Assembly: GCA_003153435.1 (NCBI GenBank)
Contig: PLYR01000018.1
Span: forward strand, 1 to 44,244
Reading direction: 5' to 3'
Source: Bacteroidota bacterium
GTDB lineage: Bacteria; Bacteroidota; Bacteroidia; Palsa-965
DNA length: 44,244 nucleotides
In this document: positions 17,200 through 25,019 of the stretch, piece by piece
How the letters are laid out: each line of letters opens with the position of its first letter
How positions within the stretch are numbered: the first letter of the stretch is position 1
Made by a program: the position numbers and the translations under genes
The notes under the pieces: generated by a model
What the model saw: only the letters and a program-made list of their open reading frames with translations
Database searches by the model: none
What the model was told of the DNA's origin: nothing

Positions 17200-17376
17200 A
17201 TGAACAAAAACAACAAAAAGGGAAAGTCTCTTTTCACCATGAGAATGGATGAGGCCACCCGAAAACAACTGCATCAACTTGCTGGCAATTCAACCTACAA
17301 GTACAATAAGTCAGCAGTGATAACATCACTTATCACCGCTGAGTATTTTAAAACCGTTAAAAACAATGGAAACTAA
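17200..17376 (+). CDS. Small ribbon-helix-helix-like protein
   Basis: This 58-residue ORF is too short for most gene finders. After a basic N-terminus (MNKNNKKGKS) it reads LFTMRMDEATRKQLHQLAGN, a beta-strand then helix as in Arc/CopG-type ribbon-helix-helix proteins. A second helix follows (KSAVITSLITAEYF). Its stop overlaps the start of the primase gene by 11 bases in another frame, so the two are co-translated. Proteins of this class often repress plasmid replication operons or control copy number; here the inverted repeat upstream could be its site. The fold call is from pattern only. Confidence 0.6.
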   Translation: MNKNNKKGKSLFTMRMDEATRKQLHQLAGNSTYKYNKSAVITSLITAEYFKTVKNNGN

Positions 17377-19423
17377 TGGAAGACTAGACAACCTGTTAAA
17401 CAATGTGGACATATTCAATCCTCCACCATTTGAAGTAACTGCACCAGTATCGTCAACTGCTCTGACCCAACCCCTGCCAAGGTTCACCGAGTATGCGTGT
17501 CCCATCACGAACACGAAACCACGTTCAGATATAAATATCCCCCAACTACACAAACTCATAACTCACCCTGCCAGAAATTTTGTTTCAATAGGCAAATTAC
17601 GCAAGTCAACAGAAGCTGACCAGAAGATATACAAACGAACTCAGTTGGATTATTTTACTCCATCTGGTACGTTTGAAAAGCGAGATGCGAAATCCCTTAA
17701 AACCCATAGCGGATACCTTGTAATAGATTTCGATGGGCTGACTCCAGATGCCATCAAAGACTTTAGGACGAAGCTCATTGCTGATAAGATAATCAATACC
17801 GTTCTGTTATTTCTTAGCCCAACCGCAACAGGATTAAAGTGGATAATACCGATACCTGCAAACGCTGAAACCCATGAAGCCTATTTCGATGCTGTGAAGA
17901 ACTACATTGAAACCACCTACCAAGTCGAAGTAGATAAGAGTGGTCGAGATGTTGCCAGAGCATGTTTTTATAGCCATGACCCAGAGGCATACCTTGGTGA
18001 TGTTGTCAATGGAAGACCGCTGGATAAAGCATTCCTGTTGAATTGGACACCACAGAAGAAAAAGAAGCCAGCCACCAAGCCAGCTCCGGTGAAGCCACTG
18101 CCAACCTCTATACCCTTAGATGACGAATCAAGCAGAAAGCTTGAACAGGTAAACAGGTTGGCGGCTCTGGTTCTTGAGAAGAGAATAGACCTGACCATGC
18201 CTTATTGTAACTGGGTAAAGGTAGGTCATGCCCTTTGCGAATTGGGTGAGAATGGAAGAGACTCATTCCATCATCTTAGTTCGCTTCACGCAGGTTACAA
18301 TTTCGATACCTGTGATGAAAAGTACACAGCCTTGTTGGATAGTTGGGATGGAAGCATAAAGCTTGGTACATTATTTTACATGGCAAAGGAACATGGCATG
18401 ATTATCAGCGGTGCTTCTACGACCCCCCCTACCCTGAAAGGTACAGCCCAACAAGCCATCATTTCAAGCAGTAGACCAAGAACAGCTACCCAGAGGCTTA
18501 TTGATGCTGGGAACCAACCAGACATAACCCCATTGGTCGGAGCTGTATGGCAAAGCGGTGAACTGCATGTGCTATTTGGCGACACAGGTTGTGGAAAAAG
18601 TGTATTGGCAGTCCAGATTGCCGAATCACTGAGCAAGGGAAAGAGCTTATTCCCCGTTACACCAAACGAGTTTTCTCCACAAAGGGTTTTGTTTTATGAC
18701 TTTGAGTTAAGCGATAGGCAATTCCGTAAACGTTACAGTTGTGACAAGGGTCTACACTACTTTACCGATAATTTTTTCATTGATAATATCAACTTTCAAC
18801 AATTGGTGAATGATAATCCTAACATGAAGGTGGATGAGTTGGTAATCCAAAAGATAAAAGCAGACATCAAGACCATCAAACCAGATGTGGTCATCATTGA
18901 TAACCTAACCTACCTGAAAACGGAATCAGTACAGGAGACTGGTGTAGCTCTGACACTTATACGTGAACTGAACAACCTAAAAAGAGAATTCAATATCAGC
19001 ATGTTGGTACTGGCCCATACCCCGAAGCTAAAGGATGGTATCCAGCTGAGTGTAAATGAACTTGGTGGTAGCAAGCATCTGAGCAACTTCTGTGACAGCG
19101 TTTCCGCCATTGGGAAAAGCAGTCAGGGAGGTAGCATACGATACCTGAAGCAGGTAAAGGTGCGTTCCGGTGAACTAATATTTGATGCCAGTAGCGTCAT
19201 CGCAATGGAGATGAAACATGAAGAGGGATTCCTTGGATTTCATTATATAGACTGTGAAAATGAATTTGAACACCTGCTAATCGCATCCAACGAGCAGAGG
19301 GTACAGGAGAAAATGGAGAAGAAAGCAAGGGCGATGGAACTGCACAAGGAAGGCAAATCGTTTCGTGAAATAGAAACGCTTATTGGAATTTCAAAAAGCA
19401 CCATAAGCGTCTGGTTGAAGTAA
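17366..19423 (+). CDS. Mobile-element primase-helicase (BT4734/VirE_N, PriCT, RecA-like)
   Basis: This is a 685-residue multi-domain replication protein. Residues about 60-210 match the BT4734-like/VirE_N primase-type domain (SGYLVIDFDGL, SPTATGLKWIIPIP, DKSGRDVARACFYSHDP). Residues about 265-345 resemble PriCT_2 (MPYCNWVKVGHALCELGENG). A RecA-like ATPase follows, with Walker A GDTGCGKSV near residue 405, VLFYDFELSDRQF, Walker B VVIIDNLTYL and LVLAHTPK, similar to RepA/DnaB-type helicases. The C-terminus ends in a helix-turn-helix (GKSFREIETLIGISKSTISV). It overlaps the small DNA-binding-type gene and is preceded by the repeat-rich noncoding region, so it probably drives autonomous or post-excision replication of the element. 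Confidence 0.8.
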   Translation: METNGRLDNLLNNVDIFNPPPFEVTAPVSSTALTQPLPRFTEYACPITNTKPRSDINIPQLHKLITHPARNFVSIGKLRKSTEADQKIYKRTQLDYFTPSGTFEKRDAKSLKTHSGYLVIDFDGLTPDAIKDFRTKLIADKIINTVLLFLSPTATGLKWIIPIPANAETHEAYFDAVKNYIETTYQVEVDKSGRDVARACFYSHDPEAYLGDVVNGRPLDKAFLLNWTPQKKKKPATKPAPVKPLPTSIPLDDESSRKLEQVNRLAALVLEKRIDLTMPYCNWVKVGHALCELGENGRDSFHHLSSLHAGYNFDTCDEKYTALLDSWDGSIKLGTLFYMAKEHGMIISGASTTPPTLKGTAQQAIISSSRPRTATQRLIDAGNQPDITPLVGAVWQSGELHVLFGDTGCGKSVLAVQIAESLSKGKSLFPVTPNEFSPQRVLFYDFELSDRQFRKRYSCDKGLHYFTDNFFIDNINFQQLVNDNPNMKVDELVIQKIKADIKTIKPDVVIIDNLTYLKTESVQETGVALTLIRELNNLKREFNISMLVLAHTPKLKDGIQLSVNELGGSKHLSNFCDSVSAIGKSSQGGSIRYLKQVKVRSGELIFDASSVIAMEMKHEEGFLGFHYIDCENEFEHLLIASNEQRVQEKMEKKARAMELHKEGKSFREIETLIGISKSTISVWLK

Positions 19424-19445
19424 AGACGATTCCAGAATGATTAAG

Positions 19446-19470
19446 GTACCGCTAAAAACGGTGCTTTTTT
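19446..19470 (+). terminator. Intrinsic terminator after the primase
   Basis: GTACCG and CGGTGC form a six-base stem (one G-T pair) around an A-rich loop, followed by six T, 22 bases after the stop codon. Confidence 0.65.
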
Positions 19471-19616
19471 CTTTCTACAGGTTACGGTTGTCTAGTGACC
19501 CTATTCATTGTTTCAAAATAATTTGCCTTGAAACCCAGGATTAACGGGCTTTTTCTTGTCCTGGTCAAAAATTACCTGGACCTTTACAATCAACAAACGA
19601 ACATTTACTGATTGTA

Positions 19617-20342
19617 ATGACTCACAAAAAACCTGACATTATGACGAACTACGTAGCTTATTACAGAGTGTCAACCAAGACCCAAGTCGGAGTGAATAAC
19701 ATTTCACTTGGCATTGAAGCTCAAAAAACCTCAGTCAGAAATTTCATTGGTGATACAGGGACAATAGTAAATGAATACACAGAGGTTGAATCTGGAAAGA
19801 ATAATAACCGTCCTCTTTTGGAGAGGGCAATACAAGAAGCGCATAAAACAGGGTCTGTTTTGATAATCGCAAAGCTTGACCGCTTAAGCAGAGAGGTAAG
19901 TTTCCTCTTTCAGCTCAGGGATAGGGTTCAACGGTTTGGTGTCACAATAAAGTCACTAGATATACCGGACTTGAGTACCCTCAATCTGGGAATCTACAGC
20001 ACCATTAGCCAGCATGAGCGTGAAATCACTGCATCCCGTACCCGTCTTGCGTTAGCGGAGTTAAAGCGGCTTGGGAAAGTGCTCGGTTCACCGCAAAACC
20101 TCACAGCAGAGGCTATACAGAAAGGTATCTCAGCAGTTAAAGAGAATGCACGTACCAATGATAACAACAGACAAGCTCAAGCAGTTATTAAAAGCTGTAT
20201 CGGTCAGGGAATGTCATATAATAAGACAGCTGAGTACCTGAATGAGCTAAATTTTAAAACACGGTACGGCCATTCTTTTCAAGCTACTAGTGTAATGAGA
20301 CTATATGAGAGGTCATTGAATGAACTGAAGATGGTAGCATAG
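19617..20342 (+). CDS. Small serine recombinase (resolvase/invertase type)
   Basis: This 241-residue protein has the catalytic resolvase domain: VAYYRVSTKTQ with the nucleophile Ser19, VLIIAKLDRLSRE, and SQHEREITASRTRLALAELKR forming the long E-helix. A C-terminal DNA-binding part follows (GQGMSYNKTAEYLNELNFKT, a helix-turn-helix-like segment). It lacks the zinc ribbon and coiled coil of large integrases, so it is probably a resolvase or invertase for the element. A second ATG at 19641 gives MTNYVAYYRVS and is an equally good start, since neither has a clear ribosome binding site. Confidence 0.82.
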   Translation: MTHKKPDIMTNYVAYYRVSTKTQVGVNNISLGIEAQKTSVRNFIGDTGTIVNEYTEVESGKNNNRPLLERAIQEAHKTGSVLIIAKLDRLSREVSFLFQLRDRVQRFGVTIKSLDIPDLSTLNLGIYSTISQHEREITASRTRLALAELKRLGKVLGSPQNLTAEAIQKGISAVKENARTNDNNRQAQAVIKSCIGQGMSYNKTAEYLNELNFKTRYGHSFQATSVMRLYERSLNELKMVA

Positions 20343-20717
20343 CCGGGAAAGATTCTGGACATGAGCCATTCAACGGTTGGGTTAAACATTTCATAAAATA
20401 TAGTTTCACTTCAACTTGCATCCATTAAGAAATCTTAGTACAATTGCAAAAAGGCCAACACATCTGTTTAAAACGGCACCAGACCGCTCAAATGTATTGG
20501 TTTACGCAAAATCTCAGCGGAATAACCAATGGTTGTTTAAGAGTATAATTCATGGGGTAACCTCTCCAACTGTTCCCAACAGGATAGTAGACAATTTCGA
20601 ATTAGTAACAGCAGATAGAGTGAGTAATGGCTTACATGCATTTCTCAGACTATTAGGCTGAAAAAATAATTCTCCACCCGACAAAAATAATGATGAGAAC
20701 ACGGGTATGGATGTATC
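20343..20717. other. Gap without a supported gene
   Basis: The 375 bases between the two recombinase genes contain one 81-codon TTG-start frame (20416-20661) with no recognisable motif and no ribosome binding site. I do not call it a gene. No strong hairpin or repeat was seen. Confidence 0.4.
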
Positions 20718-20867
20718 ATGCTTTCAATTACCGAATGCAAGAAAAAATTAAACAGAAACGGAATCATTTATACTGATGAAGAAATAGAACTGATTCGTAC
20801 TGTTTTATACAAGCTGGCAGGAATCTGTCATGAAAATTTCAAAAATAGAAATCATAAAAAGCAGTAA
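20718..20867 (+). CDS. Small protein preceding the integrase
   Basis: This 49-residue ORF (ATG 20718, TAA 20865-20867) reads MLSITECKKKLNRNGIIYTD, then EEIELIRTVLYKLAGI and a basic tail. Short proteins with this type of EECRKxLxxxGxxYTDEEI pattern recur in Bacteroidota mobile elements and plasmids, as I recall. It lies 17 bases before the large serine recombinase gene and is probably co-transcribed. A directionality or regulatory role is possible but unproven. Confidence 0.55.
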   Translation: MLSITECKKKLNRNGIIYTDEEIELIRTVLYKLAGICHENFKNRNHKKQ

Positions 20868-20884
20868 TGTTTTAAAACAAAAAA

Positions 20885-22468
20885 ATGAAAGAGACATTTA
20901 TCAATGTAGTACTGTACATACGTGTTAGTACTGATGAACAAGCCCAACAAGGGTTTAGTTCAGATTACCAAGAGGAATCACTAAGGCGGTATTGTAAGCA
21001 GATGGGGTACACTATTCTAAATACATATAGAGAAGACCATTCAGCAAAGAACTTTAACAGACCTCAATGGAAGCAATTACATTCATTTGTAAAGGCAAAC
21101 AAAAAAGAGGTCGATAAGGTTCTGTTCGTTAAGTGGGACAGATTCTCCAGAAGCAGCGAGCATGCATATTCCATTCTTGCAGAATATAAAAAAATGGATA
21201 TTGAGTTGAATGCGATTGAACAACTGCTGGACATGTCTATCCCGGAGAACAAATTCATTTTGTCAACTTACCTTTCAATGGGAGAGGTGGAGCGAGATAA
21301 AATATCAGACAGAACATTAATGGGGACATTTCAAGCGAAAACAGAAGGATATTATGCGGGAAGGGCTCCTTATGGGTATGACAACTACAGGGATGGGGCT
21401 AAGAGTTTGCGAGGAGCATCTAAAGGTAAGAGGTCAACACTGATGCCCAATTCGGATGCCCATTTTATTACAAAAGCCTTTAACGAAGTGGCATTGAACA
21501 TTGAATCTGTGGAGGCTATTAGGCTGCGGTTGAATGGTGAAGGGATGAAGTTAGGCCGGAGTATGTTCAATGATTCATTGAAGAACATTGTTTATGCTGG
21601 AAAGATTATAGTACCTGAATATAAGAAAATTGAAGCATGTGTTGTTGATGGGAAACATGCGCCATTAATTGACATGGAAACATTTGGGAAGGTGCAAGCA
21701 ATATTTACCGGGAAGAGGTGGCATGGAATCAAGCCTTCGCACAAGAATCGGGAATTTCCGCTGAGAGACTTCTTTCTTTGTGCGACTTGTGGAAAACAAA
21801 TAACAGGGAGCATTACCAAAGGAAGAAGTAAAAGGTATGCGTACTATCATTGCAGGAAAAAGTGTGATACGAGGGTAACTGCTGAAAAAGCCCATGCTAT
21901 GTTTTCGAGACTGCTCACAAATCTTCAAATAAACACCAATGTAAAAGACCTGTTTAAAGAGGTTGTAATGGATTCGATTGCTCAGGCTGAATGTGATAAA
22001 TCAAGGGTATTGATAAAGAAGGTGGAACAACGAGACAACATAAAACGGAGGATAACTGAAGTAGAAAACAAGTTTGGCGATGGGGATATTTCAGCAGAGA
22101 GCTTTAATAATATGATGAATCGGTTTAAGTCTGACTTGAGGACTATGAATGCGGATATAGAAGAGTTGGGTGAGAATAAGGGTTCTATAAAAGATTATGT
22201 GAACGATGCAATGGATATGCTATTGAACTTGAATATGCTCTTCGCAGAATCAGATTATGAGGGTAAAAGGGTGGTAGCTGGTTCGGTCTTTAACCAAAAA
22301 CTTCAATTTGGCAATAATGGTTGTCGAACCACCTCTTTGAATCAGGTACTAGAGCTATTCGCTAGGAATGGCAATGGTTCTGGAGGAGGTGAAAAAGGAA
22401 AAGCCATCATTTCTGACAGCTTTTCCGCTAATGTACCCAGAGCCGGGGTCGAACCGGCATATCCGTGA
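20885..22468 (+). CDS. Large serine recombinase (integrase) inserted at tRNA-Leu
   Basis: This 527-residue protein has an N-terminal resolvase domain with LYIRVSTDEQ (nucleophile Ser15), VLFVKWDRFSRSSEH and YLSMGEVERDKISDRT. A recombinase domain follows (YYAGRAPYGYDN), then a zinc ribbon (CATCGKQITGS, YYHCRKKC) near residues 300-325 and a coiled coil. The order matches large serine integrases. The last 13 codons (NVPRAGVEPAYP at the end) are the antisense reading of the tRNA-Leu 3' part, so the gene runs into the attachment site, and the original C-terminus before integration may have differed. It probably integrates and excises the island. It is transcribed toward the tRNA, converging with it. 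Confidence 0.88.
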   Translation: MKETFINVVLYIRVSTDEQAQQGFSSDYQEESLRRYCKQMGYTILNTYREDHSAKNFNRPQWKQLHSFVKANKKEVDKVLFVKWDRFSRSSEHAYSILAEYKKMDIELNAIEQLLDMSIPENKFILSTYLSMGEVERDKISDRTLMGTFQAKTEGYYAGRAPYGYDNYRDGAKSLRGASKGKRSTLMPNSDAHFITKAFNEVALNIESVEAIRLRLNGEGMKLGRSMFNDSLKNIVYAGKIIVPEYKKIEACVVDGKHAPLIDMETFGKVQAIFTGKRWHGIKPSHKNREFPLRDFFLCATCGKQITGSITKGRSKRYAYYHCRKKCDTRVTAEKAHAMFSRLLTNLQINTNVKDLFKEVVMDSIAQAECDKSRVLIKKVEQRDNIKRRITEVENKFGDGDISAESFNNMMNRFKSDLRTMNADIEELGENKGSIKDYVNDAMDMLLNLNMLFAESDYEGKRVVAGSVFNQKLQFGNNGCRTTSLNQVLELFARNGNGSGGGEKGKAIISDSFSANVPRAGVEPAYP

Positions 22469-22517
22469 AGATACTGGTGTTTGAGACCAGCGCGTCTACC
22501 AATTCCGCCATCTGGGC
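22434..22517 (-). tRNA. tRNA-Leu (anticodon CAA)
   Basis: Read on the minus strand from 22517, the sequence starts GCCCAGATGGCGGAATTGG, the D arm of a leucine tRNA. The anticodon stem CTGGT/ACCAG encloses the loop CTCAAAC (anticodon CAA), and a long variable arm typical of a class II tRNA follows. The T arm GCCGGTTCGACCCCGGC and acceptor strand TCTGGGT with discriminator A come next; CCA is not encoded. The 3' half doubles as the end of the integrase frame. The gene is complete despite the island next to it, so the insertion restored its 3' end or lies just beyond it. Confidence 0.93.
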
Positions 22518-22553
22518 TTCGAGACCAAAGCTTAAGCTTCAGCATTTAGGGGG

Positions 22554-22585
22554 CGAAAATACCTATTTCTTCCAGACCCAGCAAA
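22554..22585 (-). promoter_or_regulatory. Promoter of tRNA-Leu
   Basis: On the minus strand TTTG (22585-22582) and TATTTTCG (22561-22554) are 20 bases apart, a good fit to TTTG-N19-TAnnTTTG. The -7 box ends 36 bases before the tRNA. Confidence 0.6.
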
Positions 22586-22611
22586 AAAATGAACTCAAAC
22601 CCTCTTTAGCC

Positions 22612-22642
22612 TTTGCCCTGAAAGCTTTTTTCCCTACCTTCG
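22612..22642 (+). promoter_or_regulatory. Promoter of prs
   Basis: TTTG (22612-22615) and TACCTTCG (22635-22642) are 19 bases apart, close to the Bacteroidota consensus, and precede the GTG start at 22661 by 18 bases. It is divergent from the tRNA promoter only about 25 bases away. Confidence 0.65.
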
Positions 22643-22660
22643 CGTCCCTGAAATACAAAC

Positions 22661-23593
22661 GTGGAAGCTAAAGTCAAAATATTATCCGGAAGCGCTACCC
22701 AATACCTGGCTGAAAAGATCGCCCGGGCTTATGGGCAACCGCTTGGTAATGTGTTGCTTACACGTTTCAGTGATGGAGAATTTCAAACTTCTATCGAGGA
22801 GACGGTCAGAGGAACTGACTTGTTTATTATCCAGTCTACTTTTCCTCCAACCGATAATCTATTTGAACTCCTCCTTATTGTGGATGCTGCTAAAAGGGCT
22901 TCTGCAAAGCAAATTGTTGCCGTTTTGCCCTATTTCGGTTGGGCCCGGCAAGACCGTAAAGACCGCCCAAGGGTAGCCATCGGTGCTAAGCTGGTGGCTG
23001 ATATGCTCACTGCTGCTGGAGTTACTCGTTTGGTTACCATGGACTTACATGCCGATCAGATTCAAGGCTTTTTTGATGTGCCGGTGGATCATCTTTATGC
23101 TTCTTCCATTTTTTTACCTTATATACAGAAACTTAATCTTCCGAACCTGACCATTGCAGCCCCTGATATGGGTGGTACCAAAAGAGCCAATGCATATTCG
23201 AAATATCTCAAGAGTGATATAGTGATCTGTTACAAACAACGCACCAGGGCCAATGTAGTGGATAGCATGACCGTGATTGGAGAGGTGGAAGGAAAAAATA
23301 TAATCCTGGTGGATGACCTTATCGACACAGGTGGAACTTTGACGAAGGCTGCAGATATGATGATGGAAAGAGGTGCACTAAGTGTGAGAGCGGTATGTAC
23401 ACACCCTGTACTTTCTGGTAAAGCATATGAAAATATTGAACGTTCAAGCATTCAGGAATTAATTGTGACTGATACCATTCCACTGACCAGAGAATGTTCT
23501 AAAATAAAAGTACTTTCAGTGGCTGAGCTCTTTGCTGATGTGCTTCACAAGGTGACTAAATTTGAATCAATCAGCACTAACTTTATTATATAA
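22661..23593 (+). CDS. prs: Ribose-phosphate pyrophosphokinase
   Basis: This enzyme makes PRPP from ribose 5-phosphate and ATP for nucleotide, histidine and tryptophan synthesis. The 310-residue length is typical. Visible motifs are RFSDGEF, the catalytic flexible loop YFGWARQDRKDRPR, MDLHADQIQGFF and the PRPP-binding loop LVDDLIDTGGT near residue 210. The GTG start is chosen because it directly follows a good promoter and gives the usual N-terminus (VKILSGSATQYLA). It is the first core gene right of the island and leads into rplY and pth, a common order in Bacteroidota. Confidence 0.96.
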   Translation: MEAKVKILSGSATQYLAEKIARAYGQPLGNVLLTRFSDGEFQTSIEETVRGTDLFIIQSTFPPTDNLFELLLIVDAAKRASAKQIVAVLPYFGWARQDRKDRPRVAIGAKLVADMLTAAGVTRLVTMDLHADQIQGFFDVPVDHLYASSIFLPYIQKLNLPNLTIAAPDMGGTKRANAYSKYLKSDIVICYKQRTRANVVDSMTVIGEVEGKNIILVDDLIDTGGTLTKAADMMMERGALSVRAVCTHPVLSGKAYENIERSSIQELIVTDTIPLTRECSKIKVLSVAELFADVLHKVTKFESISTNFII

Positions 23594-23673
23594 CGTCCGC
23601 TAACAAACAAACGTAAACAGGAAGAGACAGTGATACAGGACGGTATCGCGAGGCTTCCAGAAAAACAAACAAC

Positions 23674-24366
23674 ATGAAAACAATTAATCTTACCGGTTCA
23701 CTGAGAACCAAGAACGGAAAAAAAGATGCGATGCACATTCGTCGTGAAGCAAAAGTTCCTTGTATTTTATACGGAGGAAAAGAACAAGTCACTTTTTCCG
23801 TTATTGAGAAAGATTTTAAACCCTTAGTTTATACACCGGAGATTCACACGGTGAAACTGAGCATTGAAGGAAAAGAATTTGATGCCATCCTTCAGGATAT
23901 TCAATACCACCCATTAAAAGACAGCATTATCCATGCTGACTTTCTTCAAATCATGCCTGGGAAAGCTGTTACAATGAATGTTCCTGTTCAGACTACCGGT
24001 GCTGCACCTGGTGTGAAAGCAGGAGGGAAGCTCCAGAAAAAACTGCGTACCGTTCGTGTGAAAGGTCCAGTTGAGAAGATGCCAGAAGTTGTGAAGGTGG
24101 ATGTAAGCAAACTAGAAATCGGACAATCGGTTCGTATCGGTGATCTGAAATATGATGGAATGACTTTCCTTCAGGCACCAAATATCACTGTTGTTGGTGT
24201 TCGTATCACCCGTAACGTGGTTGAAGAAACACCTGCTGCAGGTGCTACCACTGCTGCGGCCCCTGCTGCAGGAGCTGCTGCTGCTGCTGCGAAGACAGAC
24301 GACAAGAAAGCCCCTGCTGCTGACGCGAAAGCTCCGGCTGCAAAGGCTCCTGCCGCCAAGAAGTAA
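23674..24366 (+). CDS. rplY: 50S ribosomal protein L25 (general stress CTC type)
   Basis: This 230-residue, two-domain L25 binds 5S rRNA. The N-terminal half (LTGSLRTKNGKKDAMHIRRE, VPCILYGGKE, then HPLKDSIIHADFLQI) is the classic 5S-binding domain. The CTC-type beta domain follows (VPVQTTGAAPGVKAGGKLQK, then LEIGQSVRIGDLKY). The last 40 residues are an Ala/Pro/Lys-rich tail, as in many Bacteroidota. It lies 80 bases after prs and is followed by a strong terminator. Confidence 0.95.
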   Translation: MKTINLTGSLRTKNGKKDAMHIRREAKVPCILYGGKEQVTFSVIEKDFKPLVYTPEIHTVKLSIEGKEFDAILQDIQYHPLKDSIIHADFLQIMPGKAVTMNVPVQTTGAAPGVKAGGKLQKKLRTVRVKGPVEKMPEVVKVDVSKLEIGQSVRIGDLKYDGMTFLQAPNITVVGVRITRNVVEETPAAGATTAAAPAAGAAAAAAKTDDKKAPAADAKAPAAKAPAAKK

Positions 24367-24385
24367 TCGTCCAGATACCTTATCC

Positions 24386-24427
24386 AACCCTGAAGTAATT
24401 CCGTCTCACGGAATACTTCAGGGTTTT
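24386..24427 (+). terminator. Terminator between rplY and pth
   Basis: AACCCTGAAGTAATTCCG pairs with CGGAATACTTCAGGGTT (one bulged base) around the loop TCTCA, ending in TTTT. It begins 20 bases after rplY and ends just before pth, so pth needs some read-through or its own start. Confidence 0.8.
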
Positions 24428-24438
24428 ACATTGGAGGC

Positions 24439-25005
24439 ATGAGCAAATTTTTGATTGCAGGTTTAGGAAACATCGGTGAAGAATACACAGAGACCAGACA
24501 CAACATTGGGTTTAAAATCCTGGATGAGCTGGCCGGAAAGGAAGGCTTTTCTTTCCATACCGATCGTCTTGCCGCAGTTGCTGAATATAAATTTAAAGGC
24601 AGGATCTTTATCCTCATCAAGCCTTCAACCTATATGAACCTCAGCGGCAAAGCCATTAATTACTGGATGCAGGCGGAGAAGATATCTCTCGACAATTTAC
24701 TGGTCCTCACCGATGACCTGGCCCTACCATTCGGCACCCTGCGTTTGAAAACGAAGGGGAGTGATGGTGGACATAACGGGCTCAAGAGTATTCAGGAAAC
24801 ATTAAATAATACGGAATACTCCCGGCTCCGCTTTGGCATTGGCAGTGAATTTTCAAAAGGTAAACAAGTTGATTATGTCCTTGGCAAATGGTCGGAAGAA
24901 GAACAGAAAAGTTTACCCCCCAGGATTGAGACCGCTATAGAAATGATAAAATCATTTGGGACTATTGGAGTTCAGCGTACCATGACGGCTTTTAATAATA
25001 AATAA
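24439..25005 (+). CDS. pth: Peptidyl-tRNA hydrolase
   Basis: This protein releases tRNA from peptidyl-tRNA dropped by the ribosome. The 188 residues show GLGNIGEEYTETRHNIGF with the catalytic His, KPSTYMNLSGKAI with the conserved Asn, LVLTDDLALPFG with the catalytic Asp, and GSDGGHNGLKSI. All expected active-site residues are present. It follows rplY after a terminator and converges with glyS, only 14 bases away. Confidence 0.95.
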   Translation: MSKFLIAGLGNIGEEYTETRHNIGFKILDELAGKEGFSFHTDRLAAVAEYKFKGRIFILIKPSTYMNLSGKAINYWMQAEKISLDNLLVLTDDLALPFGTLRLKTKGSDGGHNGLKSIQETLNNTEYSRLRFGIGSEFSKGKQVDYVLGKWSEEEQKSLPPRIETAIEMIKSFGTIGVQRTMTAFNNK

Positions 25006-25019
25006 GCCATAGCTCCTCT

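Noticed and set aside
20416-20661. 81-codon open frame between the two recombinase genes
   Set aside because: TTG start, no ribosome binding site, no motif, and composition unlike the neighbours.
24112-24442. Several Ala-, Leu- or Arg/Ser-rich frames over the end of rplY
   Set aside because: They are shadows of the Ala/Pro/Lys-rich L25 tail in other frames.
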